Below, in pieces: positions 27,144-36,888 of a stretch of DNA of 59,890 nucleotides. Every line of letters begins with the position of its first letter. Position 1 is the first letter of the stretch. This stretch comes from Deltaproteobacteria bacterium (lineage in GTDB: Bacteria > Desulfobacterota > GWC2-55-46), in contig JABTVA010000017.1 in the NCBI GenBank assembly GCA_015075075.1, positions 1 through 59,890 of the forward strand. The letters are read 5' to 3'. The translations under genes were made by a program, and so were the position numbers. The notes under the pieces were generated by a model. The model had not been told where the DNA came from, ran no database searches, and saw nothing but the letters and a program-made list of their open reading frames with translations.

Positions 27144-27429
27144 GTGGTCGTCCATGTAGTGCTATTCAAGCTCAAGGACAGGTCGCCAGGCGCCATAGCC
27201 AGGGCTGCTGAAGTGTTGGGGGGGCTCGAAGGCAAGGTCCCGGTCATAAGGAAGATAGACGTAGGGGTGGACGTTTTGAGGTCAGGCCGCTCCTACGACA
27301 TAGCCCTCTCCGTCCGGCTCGACAGCCTGAGCGACCTCGAAGCCTACCAGGCGCACCCGAGCACGTGAAAGTGGCGGAGTACAGGCGTCTGTAAGGGAGT
27401 CGGTAGCGGTAGTGGATTATGAGGAATAA
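27144..27429 (+). CDS. Dabb (stress-responsive A/B barrel) protein, C-terminus frameshifted
   Basis: GTG start after AGAGGTG. V-V-H-V-V-L-F-K-L-K-D opens like Dabb domains (dimeric ferredoxin-like barrels of about 95-100 aa). The body D-V-L-R-S-G-R-S-Y-D-I-A-L-S follows, then L-E-A-Y-Q-A-H-P. The expected next residues E-H-V-K-V-A-E-Y and the end V-V-D-Y-E-E are in another frame, stopping at 27427-27429. Function of single-domain Dabb proteins is mostly unknown. It lies just upstream of rnr. Confidence 0.72.
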
Positions 27430-27452
27430 CAAAGGAAGACCCGCGTAATATC

Positions 27453-29568
27453 GTGCTCCGGTTCATGGAGGAGGCCTCTCCCGGCCCCCTGACCCTGAGG
27501 GAGCTTGTCCATGCCTTCGTGCTGAGGGCCGAGAGGGACGGGTCTAGGCGCGTTATTGTCGCTCGTCTCCGAAGGCCTGCCCGCAAAGACCAGGGCGGAG
27601 GTCGGCCTGCCGTCGAGGATGAACCTCGTAACCGGCGAGCTTGTATGCCACCCGGACGGCTACGGGTTCGTGGTCCCGGAGGAAGGGCGCGAGGAGGGGG
27701 ATATTTTTATCAGCAGCCGCAGGCTCTCGGGCGCCATGCACGGCGATACCGTGGTCGCGAGGGTCGAAGGCAGCAAGCGCGGGGGCAAGCGCGAAGGCTC
27801 CATTATAAGGATAACCGCCAGAGCGCATAAGACCATAGTCGGGAGGTTCGAGCTCGCAAGGGGCTTTGGCGTGGTAATCCCGTCGGATGAGCGTATAACC
27901 AGCCAGATAGTAGTGCCTCTCAAGGAGGCCGCGGGCGCGCCCCACGGAAGGATCGTCTCCGCAGAGATAACCCGCTGGCCCGCGAAGGAGATGGCTGCAA
28001 CGGCAAAAATCATCGAGGTGCTCGGCGACCCTGACGACCCGGACGTGGAAGCTGACGTGATACTCCGTAAATACGGGCTCTCGAACAGGTTCCCCGCCGC
28101 GGTAATGCACGAGGTCAAATCCGTTCCCAAAGAGGTCTCCCCGAGGGAGATACGGGGCAGGACGGACCTCCGTGAAAGGAGCGTCTTCACGATCGACGGC
28201 GAGACGGCCAGGGACTTTGACGACGCTGTCTCCATAGAGAAGACCTCCCGCGGCTACAGGCTCTGGGTCTCCATAGCGGACGTGAGCCATTACGTGGCCG
28301 AGGGGACCGGGATAGACAAGGAGGGATACGCAAGGAGCACGAGCGTATATTTCCCGGACAGGGCCATCCCCATGCTCCCGGAGGCCCTCTCGAACGGCAT
28401 ATGCAGCCTTAACCCCAGGGTCGACAGGCTGACCATGACGGCGGAGCTCGAATTCGACGAAACGGGCGCGCCGGTCGGGAAGAAGTTTTACGAGAGCGTC
28501 ATCCGTAGCGTCGAGCGGATGACCTACACGGACGTCAAGAAGCTCATACTGGACGAAGACCCGGCGCTCTCGACGCGATACGCGCACATAGTCCCGGACC
28601 TCAAGCTCATGGCCGTGCTCGCGGAAAAGCTGAGGGAGAGGCGGGCCGAGAAGGGCTCCATAGACTTCGACCTCCCGGAGCCGCAGATAATCATAGATAT
28701 CGAGGGCAGGGTCGAGGACATAGTCAAATCCGAGAGGAACATCGCGCACAGGCTCATAGAAGAGTTCATGCTCTCCGCGAACAGGGCGGTCGCCGAGGAG
28801 TTCTCCAGCCGGGGGCTCCCGTTCCTTTACAGGATACACGAGGAGCCGGGCGAGGATTCCATCGCGGACTTCAAGGAGTTCCTTTCGGCCTTCGGCATAC
28901 GCTTCAGTCACGAGGGGCCGAAGTCCTTCCAGGCCGTGCTTGGGAAGGTCGAGGGGCGGCCCGAGGAAAAACTGGTGAACCATGTGCTTCTCCGTTCCAT
29001 GAAGCAGGCGGTCTACTCCGAGGAGAACGCGGGCCACTTCGGGCTCGCCTTCGACGACTACACGCATTTCACCTCGCCGATAAGGAGGTACCCGGACCTC
29101 ATCGTCCACAGGCTCTTGAAGCTCCTCCTCAGGAAAAAATACGGGCCTGAGGCCAGGGAGAGGATGGAGACGTATCTCCCGTCAGCGGCGGGGCACACCT
29201 CGGCAAGGGAGAGGAAGGCCATGGAGGCCGAGAGGGAGATAGCGGACCTCAAAAAATGCCAGTTCATGAAGGACAAGGTCGGAGATGTATACGGGGGGCT
29301 CGTATCAGGGGTCACGAGCTTCGGCTTTTTCGTGGAGCTCAAGGACTGGTTCGTAGAGGGCCTCGTTCACGTCTCCATGCTCGCGGACGACTATTACATC
29401 CATGACGAGAAGAGGCACGCACTCGTTGGCGAGAGGACGAAGAGGGCGTTCAGGCTCGGCGACGAGGTCACGGTCAAGGTGGCGGCGGTCGACCTTGAAA
29501 GGCGGAGAATCGAGCTCGTCCTCGACGAGGAGCGGCCCCAGAAGACCGGGAGAAAGGGGCGCAGATGA
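27453..29568 (+). CDS. rnr: Ribonuclease R, N-terminal frameshift
   Basis: 3'-5' exoribonuclease degrading structured RNA. The first about 32 codons from GTG 27453 (winged-helix part, E-A-S-P-G-P-L-T-L-R-E-L) are offset from the rest by one base near 27550. Then come cold-shock OB domains (H-P-D-G-Y-G-F-V-V), and the RNB catalytic domain with D-G-E-T-A-R-D-F-D-D-A-V (metal-binding Asp cluster). T-S-P-I-R-R-Y-P-D-L and a C-terminal S1 domain (G-V-T-S-F-G-F-F-V-E-L) complete it. The short basic tail overlaps the next gene by 4 bases. Confidence 0.93.
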
Positions 29569-31241
29569 GCCCTTTGAGGGTCCATATGGCCTATAAGAGC
29601 GCGCGAAGGCTCCGCGAGATCGCGAGCGTGCTCGTGCGCCACGGCTTTTATCCCCTCATGGAGAGGCTCCGCCTCGCAAGGCTCGTATCCATACCCCTCA
29701 GGTTCGCGGGTAAAAGGAGGAAGGACCGGCTTACCGAGCCCGTGAGGGCGCGCCTCGCCATGGAAGAGCTCGGCCCCACCTTCATAAAGTTCGGCCAGAT
29801 ACTCTCCACAAGGCCCGACGTCGTCCCGCACGAATACATAATCGAGTTCCTTAAGCTCCAGGACTCCGTAAGCCCGCTCCCCTTTGACGAGATGCGGAAG
29901 GTCATCGAGGCCGAGTTCGGCCGCCAGGTTACCGATCTCTTCTCCTCGATTGACGAGGCCCCTGTCGCCGCCGCCTCCATAGCCCAGGTCCACAGGGCAA
30001 TCACCCGGGACGGCGACGAGGTGGTCGTAAAGGTCAAGAGGCCCGGCATCGAGGAGGTCATAAATACCGACATAGCCATACTCAGGTACATGGCGCGCCT
30101 GGCCTTGAAGTACATCCCGGAGAGCAGGCTCTACGACCCGATGGGCATGGTCGAGGAGTTCTCGAGGGTCATAAGGAGGGAGATGGACTTCAGCCTCGAG
30201 GCCAGCTACATGGAGAGGTTCAGGGAGAACTTCTCCGGCGACCCGAGGGTGAAGGTGCCGAAGGTCCACTGGGACCTCACCGGCAGGGGCGTCCTCACGA
30301 TGGAGCGCGTAAGGGGCATAAAGGTAGACCAGGTAAAGAGGCTCAAGGAGGAGGGCATAGACACGGAGTCCATCGCCCACCTCATAGCGGACGTATTCTT
30401 CAAGCAGGTCTTCGAGTTCGGCCTCTTCCACGGCGACCTCCATTCCGGCAACATATTCGTCCTCTCGAAGGACTCGATAGCGCTCGTGGACTTCGGCATA
30501 GTCGGCAGGATCGGGCCGGAGATGAAGCAGGACCTGGCGGACATCCTCATAGGGATAGCCACGCAGGACATCGAGGCCACCGTGAAGGTATACCAGAGGA
30601 TGGGCATACTTCCCGAGGCGATCGACAAGACCGCGTTCGAGATGGAATACCATGATATAATCCTCCAGTATTTCGGAAGGCCGCTTAAATATGTGAAGAT
30701 AGGGGAGCTCCTCCTCGACTACATAAGGCTGGCCGCGCGCCACGAGATACGGCTTCCGAGGGAGCTCCTCCTTTTCGACAAGTGCATAATCGAGCTCGAA
30801 GGGCTCGCGCGGGTGCTCTATCCTGACGTGAACATCCTCGACGAGAGCGAGCCTTACGCCAGGAGGCTTTTCGTGGAGAGGATGAGCCCGAAATCGATTG
30901 CGGAGTCGGCGCTTACGACCGCGTCGGACTACAAGGACCTCGCGGCCGAGTTCCCCTCCCAGGCAGGCAGGCTTATGAAGAAGGTGCTGGACGATAGATT
31001 AAGGATAGAATTCCTCCACAAGGGCCTCGAGGACTTCATGGGCGAAGTAGACAGGTCATCTTACCGGCTCTCCTTCGCGGTCATCATAGCCGCCCTCATA
31101 ATAGGCTCCTCGCTCGTTATCGCTGCCGAGGCCGCGCCAAAGCTCCTTGGGGTCCCGGCCCTGGGCGTCCTCGGGTTCGTAATAGCCTCGGTCCTCGGCT
31201 TCTGGCTGGCCGTCCAGATACTGAGGTCAGGGAAGTTCTGA
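29565..31241 (+). CDS. ubiB: ABC1/UbiB-family atypical kinase
   Basis: 558 aa. The ABC1 core has the K-x-G-Q motif (F-I-K-F-G-Q-I-L-S-T-R-P-D), the Ala-rich loop A-A-A-S-I-A-Q-V-H, the invariant Lys in V-V-V-K-V-K-R-P-G, H-G-D-L-H-S-G-N and V-D-F-G-I-V-G. Two C-terminal membrane helices (about 500-555) anchor it. In the family it acts as an ATPase supporting ubiquinone or other isoprenoid quinone synthesis. No other quinone gene is near, so the true partner is unknown. Coupled to rnr by ATGA. Confidence 0.9.
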   Translation: MSPLRVHMAYKSARRLREIASVLVRHGFYPLMERLRLARLVSIPLRFAGKRRKDRLTEPVRARLAMEELGPTFIKFGQILSTRPDVVPHEYIIEFLKLQDSVSPLPFDEMRKVIEAEFGRQVTDLFSSIDEAPVAAASIAQVHRAITRDGDEVVVKVKRPGIEEVINTDIAILRYMARLALKYIPESRLYDPMGMVEEFSRVIRREMDFSLEASYMERFRENFSGDPRVKVPKVHWDLTGRGVLTMERVRGIKVDQVKRLKEEGIDTESIAHLIADVFFKQVFEFGLFHGDLHSGNIFVLSKDSIALVDFGIVGRIGPEMKQDLADILIGIATQDIEATVKVYQRMGILPEAIDKTAFEMEYHDIILQYFGRPLKYVKIGELLLDYIRLAARHEIRLPRELLLFDKCIIELEGLARVLYPDVNILDESEPYARRLFVERMSPKSIAESALTTASDYKDLAAEFPSQAGRLMKKVLDDRLRIEFLHKGLEDFMGEVDRSSYRLSFAVIIAALIIGSSLVIAAEAAPKLLGVPALGVLGFVIASVLGFWLAVQILRSGKF

Positions 31242-31245
31242 GCCG

Positions 31246-31404
31246 TAGCAGGCTGCTGAAAAAGCCCAATTTGCTGCGTCGTCTTCAAAATTGGCAACTC
31301 CGGCGTACAAAAAAGTACGCCTCATTCCTCATTTTTTGACTCCTTGCATCTTGAGCTTTTTGAGCAGCCTGCATGTGATTTTGAGTTTTTCAGCAATCTG
31401 GTAG
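31246..31404. repeat. R1 element, copy 5
   Basis: TAGCAGGCTGCTGAAAAAG..., CCGGCGTAC / GTACGCC, CTTTTTGAGCAGCCTGC and TTTTTCAGCAATCTGGTAG. The best-preserved copy: left end and inner right arm are almost perfectly complementary. It lies between ubiB-like and ribF. Confidence 0.87.
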
Positions 31405-31408
31405 ACCT

Positions 31409-32325
31409 ATGCAGATATTCAGCGACACCCGTAAACTCAGGAAAAAGGCCGCCAACCCGGTCGTAACCCTCGGAAACTTCGACGGCCTCCACCTGGGTCA
31501 CCAGGAGATTCTGAGGAAGGTGAGGGAAAGGGCCAAAAAGCTCGGCTGCCCTTCGGTAGTCTATACCTTCGAGCCGCATCCGCTTAAGGTTATCGCCCCG
31601 GAGAAGAGCCCTCCCCTCATACTGGACCCGGCAAAAAAGGCGGAGCTCGTCGAGTCTTTCGGCATCGACTACATGGTCGTCGCGAGGTTCACGAAAGAGT
31701 TCGCGGCAAAGCACCCGAGGGAGTTCGTGGAGGAGGAGCTTCTGCCTCTCGGCGTAAGGGAGGTCTGGGTGGGGCACGACTTCTCCTTCGGCACCGGGAG
31801 GGCCGGGACAGTAGAATACCTTCAGGCGCTTGGCAGGGAGCTCGGCTTCAGCGTCCGCGTGGTCCCGGCATACAGGAAGGGCGGTGAAGTGGTCAGCAGC
31901 TCCCGCATCCGGAGGCTCGTGGCCGAGGGCAGTGTGGGCAAGGCGGGAATGCTCCTCGCAGGCCTTTCTCCATAAGGGCAGGGTTGTGCGGGGCATGGAC
32001 CTCGGCAAAAGACTTCCCCACGGCCAACCTCGAAGCCAAAAGCGAGCTCCTGCCCGCCGATGGGGTTTACGCGGCCTTCGTCATCATCGAAGGAACGAGG
32101 CAAAAGGCCGTGGTCAACGTAGGGATTGCCCCGACGTTCGGCGGGAAGAAGCGATGCATAGAGGCCCATATACTTGGATTCCGGGGAGACATCTATGGTA
32201 AAGATATCGGGGTGGAGTTCGTAAGGAGGCTCAGGGGCGAGAAGGCGTTCGCGTCAAGGGAGGCCCTTGCGCGCCGTATAAGTATGGATGCTGAAAGGGC
32301 GGAAAGGATACTTGGCTCAAGGTGA
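31409..32325 (+). CDS. ribF: Bifunctional riboflavin kinase / FAD synthetase RibF, one frameshift
   Basis: The N-terminal FAD synthetase domain has G-N-F-D-G-L-H-L-G-H (HxGH nucleotide-binding), F-E-P-H-P and S-S-S-R-I-R. The C-terminal flavokinase domain has F-P-T-A-N-L and N-V-G-I-A-P-T-F-G. The frame breaks once around 31965-31990, in the G-R-P-F/S-I-R-G-R-V-V linker that should join them. About 305 aa when repaired, the normal size. It starts 4 bases after R1 copy 5. Confidence 0.92.
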
Positions 32326-32329
32326 AGGG

Positions 32330-33202
32330 ATGAAGATAAACGGCTATACGAAGATAACGGGGATATTCGGCGACCCCATAGGCCACACCCTCTCCCCGGC
32401 CATGCACAATGCCGCTTTCAACGCGCTCGGGCTGAATGCCGTGTACGTCCCTTTCCACGTGAAATCTAATCTTCCGGGCGAGCTAAAGGCCGCTGTGGAA
32501 TCTATAAGGGCGCTCGGCCTTCTGGGCGTGAACGTCACCATACCCCACAAGGAGAAGGTGCTTAAGTATCTCGACGAGATAGAGCCGCACGCCATGGACC
32601 TGGGCGCCGTGAATACCATCGTCAACAAGGACGGGAAGCTCATAGGCTACAACACAGACGGCGCCGGCTATCTACTTAGCCTTAGAGACGAGACCGGCTT
32701 CAAGGCTGGAAGGAAAAGGGCCGTCATAATCGGGGCAGGAGGCGCGGCGAGGAGCATAGTTTATTCGATACTCGCGGCAAAGCCAGTTTCCGTAGTAATC
32801 GCAAACAGGACGCTCAGGAGGGCCGAGGCGCTTGCCAGGAGCTTTGCCCGGAAGTTCGACTCGACCGACATAATCGCCGCCCCGCTCGATAAGGACTCCC
32901 TTTTCGAGCACTTTGTGAAGGCCGACCTCGTTGTGAACACCACCTCAACCGGCATGATGGGAAAGGGCGAGCTCGACCTGCCGCTTGGAGCCCTCCCGGC
33001 CAGGGCGGTAGTATCTGACATCGTTTACAGGCCGTTAAGGACCGGGCTCATAAAAAACGCCGAGAAGCTCGGGCTTAAGACCCACGGCGGGCTCGGGATG
33101 CTGGTCCGCCAGGGCGCGATAGGCTTCGAGCTCTGGACCGGGAAGAAGGCGCCTGTAAAGGTAATGGAAGCGGCCGCTCTTAAGGCGCTCAGGATAAGAT
33201 GA
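32330..33202 (+). CDS. aroE: Shikimate dehydrogenase AroE
   Basis: NADPH-dependent reduction of 3-dehydroshikimate. ATG 32330 is chosen because it follows AAGGTGAAGGG and gives the standard N-terminus (I-T-G-I-F-G-D-P-I-G-H-T-L-S-P-A-M-H-N). Catalytic K in N-V-T-I-P-H-K-E, N-T-D-G-A-G, the Rossmann G-A-G-G-A-A-R and G-L-G-M-L-V-R-Q-G-A. 290 aa. Overlaps lpxH by 4 bases. Confidence 0.95.
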   Translation: MKINGYTKITGIFGDPIGHTLSPAMHNAAFNALGLNAVYVPFHVKSNLPGELKAAVESIRALGLLGVNVTIPHKEKVLKYLDEIEPHAMDLGAVNTIVNKDGKLIGYNTDGAGYLLSLRDETGFKAGRKRAVIIGAGGAARSIVYSILAAKPVSVVIANRTLRRAEALARSFARKFDSTDIIAAPLDKDSLFEHFVKADLVVNTTSTGMMGKGELDLPLGALPARAVVSDIVYRPLRTGLIKNAEKLGLKTHGGLGMLVRQGAIGFELWTGKKAPVKVMEAAALKALRIR

Positions 33203-33921
33203 AGACGGTCTTTGTGGCCGACGCCCATTTGAAGGGCGAAGGCGACCCGCACCAGGCAAGCCTTGTAAGGTTTCTGGATTCCATCGATTCGGGGAACCTC
33301 GCGGTCCTCGGCGACCTTTTCGATTTCTGGACAGGCTCGAATAGCGTTGCCGAGAGGGTCTACAAACCTGTCCTCGACGGCCTTTTGCGTCTCAGGAAGC
33401 GCGGGGTCAACATCATCTACTTCGAAGGCAACCACGACTTCAGAATGGGCCCTTTCTTCACGGACGACCTCGGGGCGAAGGTCTGTCCCGGCATGGAAGA
33501 GATGGCGATGGACGGGAAAAGGTTTCTCGTGGGCCACGGGGACACCGTCTCCATGACAACCGGCTACAGGCTCTGGAGGGCGTACCTCCGAAGCCCGCTA
33601 TTCAAGGCCACGGCTTTTGCAGCGACCCCCGGGGGCGTATGGGCCATCGCAGGCATGCTCTCCAGAAAAAGCAGGGGAAACGCGCTTCGGTACGGCTCAT
33701 CCGAGAACATCACCGAATCGGCCCTCAGAAAATTCGCAGCCGAGAAGATAGCAGGCGGCTATGACGCAGTGGTCCTCGGCCATTCCCACGAGCCGGGCGT
33801 GCATGCAATCGAATCCGGCGGGAGAAAAGGCGTCTACGCCAACCCAGGGAGCTTTGCCTACCGGGGCACCTATCTCGTCTACGAGAATGGCGAGTTCAGC
33901 GTAAAGAGCTGGAAAGGATAA
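33199..33921 (+). CDS. lpxH: UDP-2,3-diacylglucosamine hydrolase LpxH
   Basis: Lipid A pathway: hydrolyses UDP-diacylglucosamine to lipid X. Calcineurin-type metallophosphoesterase with A-D-A-H, G-D-L-F-D-F-W, G-N-H-D, G-H-G-D and G-H-S-H motifs in order. 240 aa, typical. Peripheral inner membrane enzyme. Coupled to aroE by ATGA. Confidence 0.92.
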   Translation: MKTVFVADAHLKGEGDPHQASLVRFLDSIDSGNLAVLGDLFDFWTGSNSVAERVYKPVLDGLLRLRKRGVNIIYFEGNHDFRMGPFFTDDLGAKVCPGMEEMAMDGKRFLVGHGDTVSMTTGYRLWRAYLRSPLFKATAFAATPGGVWAIAGMLSRKSRGNALRYGSSENITESALRKFAAEKIAGGYDAVVLGHSHEPGVHAIESGGRKGVYANPGSFAYRGTYLVYENGEFSVKSWKG

Positions 33922-33932
33922 GCTGAATTCAA

Positions 33933-33949
33933 ATTTAGCAGCCTGTTAA
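33933..33949. repeat. R1 solo terminus
   Basis: TTTAGCAGCCTGTTAAG matches only the right end of R1, lying 10 bases before the yheU-like start. Probably a remnant. Confidence 0.4.
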
Positions 33950-33958
33950 GGATACGCG

Positions 33959-34192
33959 ATGGAGATACCATACCATCTTCTTACGGATGACGCGCTTACA
34001 GGGCTCATAGAGGAGTTCGTCACAAGGGAGGGCACTGACTATGGCCCGGGGGTCTATACGCTTCAAGAGAAAACCGCCCAGGTCAGGCAACAGCTCGAAA
34101 AGGGGCTTGCGGTCATTGTGTATAATGAAGTAGACGGGAGCTGCAGCATAATGGCGGTTGATCGGCATGCGCCAGCAAAGTCTAACGGATAA
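33959..34192 (+). CDS. yheU: YheU family (UPF0270) small protein
   Basis: 77 aa. I-P-Y-H-L-L-T-D-D-A-L-T-G-L-I-E-E-F-V-T-R-E-G-T-D-Y-G (read in parts) matches the YheU pattern L-x-x-L-I-E-x-F-V-x-R-E-G-T-D-Y-G closely. A helical K-V-x-x-V-x-x-Q-L-like segment and a beta C-terminus follow. Function unknown in all organisms. It is separated from lpxH by a short R1 remnant. Confidence 0.85.
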   Translation: MEIPYHLLTDDALTGLIEEFVTREGTDYGPGVYTLQEKTAQVRQQLEKGLAVIVYNEVDGSCSIMAVDRHAPAKSNG

Positions 34193-34219
34193 TTATCGCG
34201 GAAACACTTAGAACAAAAG

Positions 34220-34571
34220 CCATTTACGCGTTGCCGCGCTTTTCGGCATAAGGCGCCTCACAACCCGCCTCCATCCTCCCCCTCCCACAACCTGGCAAAG
34301 GCCAGAATTTGATGGCGCGCACAGCGCGCCATACAGTGCTACGCTCGCCTGACCCTCGCTGTTTTTTGAAATACAAAAAAATTCTGTTTTGTTTCCAGAA
34401 ATAACCCGGGCATAAGGCGGAGCGAACATAGGGATGGGGGAGGGGCGGGCGAGGCGGGGCTGATAGGAGCGAGGCCAAAGGCCGAGCGACATAGGGGCCG
34501 AGCCCGGAGGATGGAGGCAGAAAGGGAGCGGAGCCTTATGCCCAAAAAGAGCGCGGCAGCGCGTTAAATGG
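34220..34571. repeat. R3 element, copy b (full length with terminal inverted repeats)
   Basis: 352 bp. The left end reads CCATTTACGCGTTGCCGCGC, and the right end, reversed, CCATTTAACGCGCTGCCGCG; both continue into GGCATAAGG. The right about 165 bp matches copy a at 15886-16050. The centre (about 34285-34400) is unlike copy a. No plausible protein. Sits downstream of yheU and of the E2 gene. Confidence 0.8.
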
Positions 34572-34608
34572 TATTTTGCGGCAGGGGCTGAACACGGCGC
34601 GCCAGCCC

Positions 34609-35916
34609 TCATGAGCTCTCTATGAATATCCTTCCAGGGTCCTCGAGGTAGGCCGCTATTTTGTTCACGAACCTGGCCGCGTCCGCGCCGTCTATGACGC
34701 GGTGGTCGAAGGTGAATGAGATGGGTAGTATCCGCCTTACGGCCACTGACCCGTTCACCACCCAGGGCCTTTCGCTTATCTTCCCGGTGCCGAGTATGGC
34801 CACGTCAGGGTAGTTGATTATTGGGGTCGCGTAAGTGCCGCCGAAGCTCCCGTAATTGCTGATGGTGAAGGTCGATCCCTTCAGCTCCTCCAGGCTTATC
34901 TTCCTCTCCCTGGCCTTTAACGAAAGCTCCTGCAGCTCCGCTGCAAGATCGAGTATGGTCTTCTTTTCCACGTCCTTCACTACCGAGACCATGAGCCCCT
35001 CGGGCGTGTCCACGGCAAAGCCGATGTTGTAGTATTTCTTGATTATAATCTCGCCCGATTGCTCGTCTACCGAGGCGTTTACGCGGGGGTAGGCTTGAAG
35101 GGCGTGCTGCGCGGCCTTCATGAAGAAGGGGAGGAAGGTGAGGTGCACCCCTCTTTCCTTCGCGACCTTTGCTTCTCTCTTCCGGAGGGCCCAAAGCTCG
35201 GTCACGTCCGCGTCGTCCATGCCCGTTACGAACGCGGCAGTCCTCTGGCTCGCGAGGAGGTTCTTTGATATGGCCTTCCTTACGCCCCGTATGGGTATCC
35301 GCTCGACAGGCCCGTACTTGTCCTGTCCGGGCGGTGAGGGCCGTCTTTCCTCGGGAGGCCCGGGCCTCTCTTCAAGCCTCGGCTCGTAGGCCCTCTCTAC
35401 GGCCTCTTCCTTTTCCGGGGGCCTGGGAGGGGCCGCCTTTCCTTCGGATGCGGCCTTTACGTCCGCCTCGGTTACCATGCCGCCCGGCCCCGTGCCCTTT
35501 ACTGCCGAGAGGTCCACTCCGAGCTTTTTGGCGAGCGCCCTCGCCTTGGGGGATGCGGTTACCTCCTCCTTTTCAGGCAATGCGCCAACGACGGAAACTG
35601 AGGGAGGCCTCGCCCTCTGCTCCTCTTCTATCTTCTTTTCAGGTTTCTTCTCAGGGGCCCTTTCCCCGGCAGCCGCTTCGGTCTCTATCCTCATTAGGGT
35701 TTCGCCGACCTTGACCGTCTCGCGCTCGCCCTTATCGATGCTCGTTACCTTCCCTCCCCTCGGCGAAGGGACCTCGACAATGGCCTTGTCGGTCTCCACC
35801 TCGACGACGACCTGGTGCTCCTCGACGCGATCGCCCTCCTTTACGCGCCATTTCACCACCTCTCCCTCGGTTATGCCCTCGCCGAGGTCCGGGAGCCGGA
35901 ATTCGAATTCCATCAA
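34609..35916 (-). CDS. pdhC: Dihydrolipoamide acyltransferase (E2) of a 2-oxoacid dehydrogenase complex
   Basis: 435 aa. N-terminal lipoyl domain with the lipoylated lysine K44 in V-E-T-D-K-A. Then a Pro/Ala/Glu-rich linker and the E1/E3-binding domain (about 119-153, A-S-P-K-A-R-A-L-A-K-K). The catalytic domain ends with F-T-F-D-H-R-V-I-D-G-A-D, the H-x-x-x-D-G active site. Third gene of an E1a-E1b-E2 operon; no E3 (lipoamide dehydrogenase) is present. Pyruvate is the likely substrate but a branched-chain complex cannot be excluded. Confidence 0.92.
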   Translation of the reverse strand: MMEFEFRLPDLGEGITEGEVVKWRVKEGDRVEEHQVVVEVETDKAIVEVPSPRGGKVTSIDKGERETVKVGETLMRIETEAAAGERAPEKKPEKKIEEEQRARPPSVSVVGALPEKEEVTASPKARALAKKLGVDLSAVKGTGPGGMVTEADVKAASEGKAAPPRPPEKEEAVERAYEPRLEERPGPPEERRPSPPGQDKYGPVERIPIRGVRKAISKNLLASQRTAAFVTGMDDADVTELWALRKREAKVAKERGVHLTFLPFFMKAAQHALQAYPRVNASVDEQSGEIIIKKYYNIGFAVDTPEGLMVSVVKDVEKKTILDLAAELQELSLKARERKISLEELKGSTFTISNYGSFGGTYATPIINYPDVAILGTGKISERPWVVNGSVAVRRILPISFTFDHRVIDGADAARFVNKIAAYLEDPGRIFIESS

Positions 35917-35925
35917 GTCCTCCTG

Positions 35926-36888
35926 TCAGTACCTCATCACCGACTCAAAAGCCGAGCGTATCCTCTCGGGAGAGGGCATGTAATGGTCTTCGAGCCTTGC
36001 CATCGGTATCACCGCGTCAGGGGCCGCCACTCTTACGACCGGGGCCTTCAGGTACTCGAACGCCTCTTCCGCGACCAGGGCCGCTATCTCGGCCCCGAAG
36101 CCCCCTATCCGGGCCGCCTCGTAGACTATGACGAGCCTGCCGGTCTTTTTTACGGATTTGACTACGGCCTCCTCGTCATAGGGGCGGAGCGTCTGGAGGT
36201 CTATTATCTCGCAGTCGAAGTCCTCGGATGCCTCGGCAGCCCTGTGGAGCATGGTGCCCCAGGATACTACCGTTATGTCGTTGCCCTCCTGGTAAACCGA
36301 AGCCTTGCCGAGGGGTATCGTGTACTCCTCCTCCGGCACCTCGGCCTTTATGGACCTGTAGAGCCTCGACGCCTCGAGAAAGAGGACCGGGTCGGGGTCC
36401 CTTATGGCGGAAGTAAGGAGTCCTTTCGCGCTGTACGGGTTTGACGGCACGACGACCTTCAAGCCCGGCATGTGGCAGAATAGCCCCTCTGTCGATTCCG
36501 AATGGAGCTCGGGCGGCTTTATGCCTATCCCGTAAGGGGTGCGGACGACCATCGGACAGGTGAAGCGGTTTCTCGAACGGGAACGTATGCGCGCGGCGTG
36601 CGAGAAGAGCTGCTCAAGCCCTGCGTAGGTGAAGCCCATGAACTGTATCTCGGCAACCGGCTTCATGCCGTATGCCGCAAGCCCCACCGCGGAGCCGATT
36701 ATGCCGAGCTCCGAAAGGGGGGTGTCCATGACCCTCTCCGGGCCGAATTTATCCAGGAGGCCCTGCGTGACCCTGAAGACACCTCCGTCCTTTCCCACGT
36801 CCTCGCCGATGACGATGACGTCTTTGTCCCGCTCCATCTCCTGGGCGAGGGCCTGGTTTATGGCCTGCACAAGGTTCAGCCTCGCCAC
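35926..36888 (-). CDS. pdhB: 2-oxoacid dehydrogenase E1 component beta subunit
   Basis: 320 aa transketolase-like subunit. Visible are A-L-A-Q-E-M-E-R-D, G-E-D-V-G-K-D-G-G-V-F, P-L-S-E-L-G-I-I-G-S-A-V-G and the R-S-R-N-R-F-T-C-P stretch near the active site. I-D-L-Q-T-L-R-P-Y-D is in the C-terminal domain. It forms the thiamine-diphosphate active site with E1 alpha. GTG start overlapping the end of E1 alpha by 13 bases. Confidence 0.93.
   Translation of the reverse strand: MARLNLVQAINQALAQEMERDKDVIVIGEDVGKDGGVFRVTQGLLDKFGPERVMDTPLSELGIIGSAVGLAAYGMKPVAEIQFMGFTYAGLEQLFSHAARIRSRSRNRFTCPMVVRTPYGIGIKPPELHSESTEGLFCHMPGLKVVVPSNPYSAKGLLTSAIRDPDPVLFLEASRLYRSIKAEVPEEEYTIPLGKASVYQEGNDITVVSWGTMLHRAAEASEDFDCEIIDLQTLRPYDEEAVVKSVKKTGRLVIVYEAARIGGFGAEIAALVAEEAFEYLKAPVVRVAAPDAVIPMARLEDHYMPSPERIRSAFESVMRY

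Noticed and set aside
27553..30743. Very long minus-strand frames opposite rnr and the ubiB-like gene
   Set aside because: Both are mirror images of well-conserved plus-strand genes; high GC removes stops on the other strand. No motif or ribosome site.
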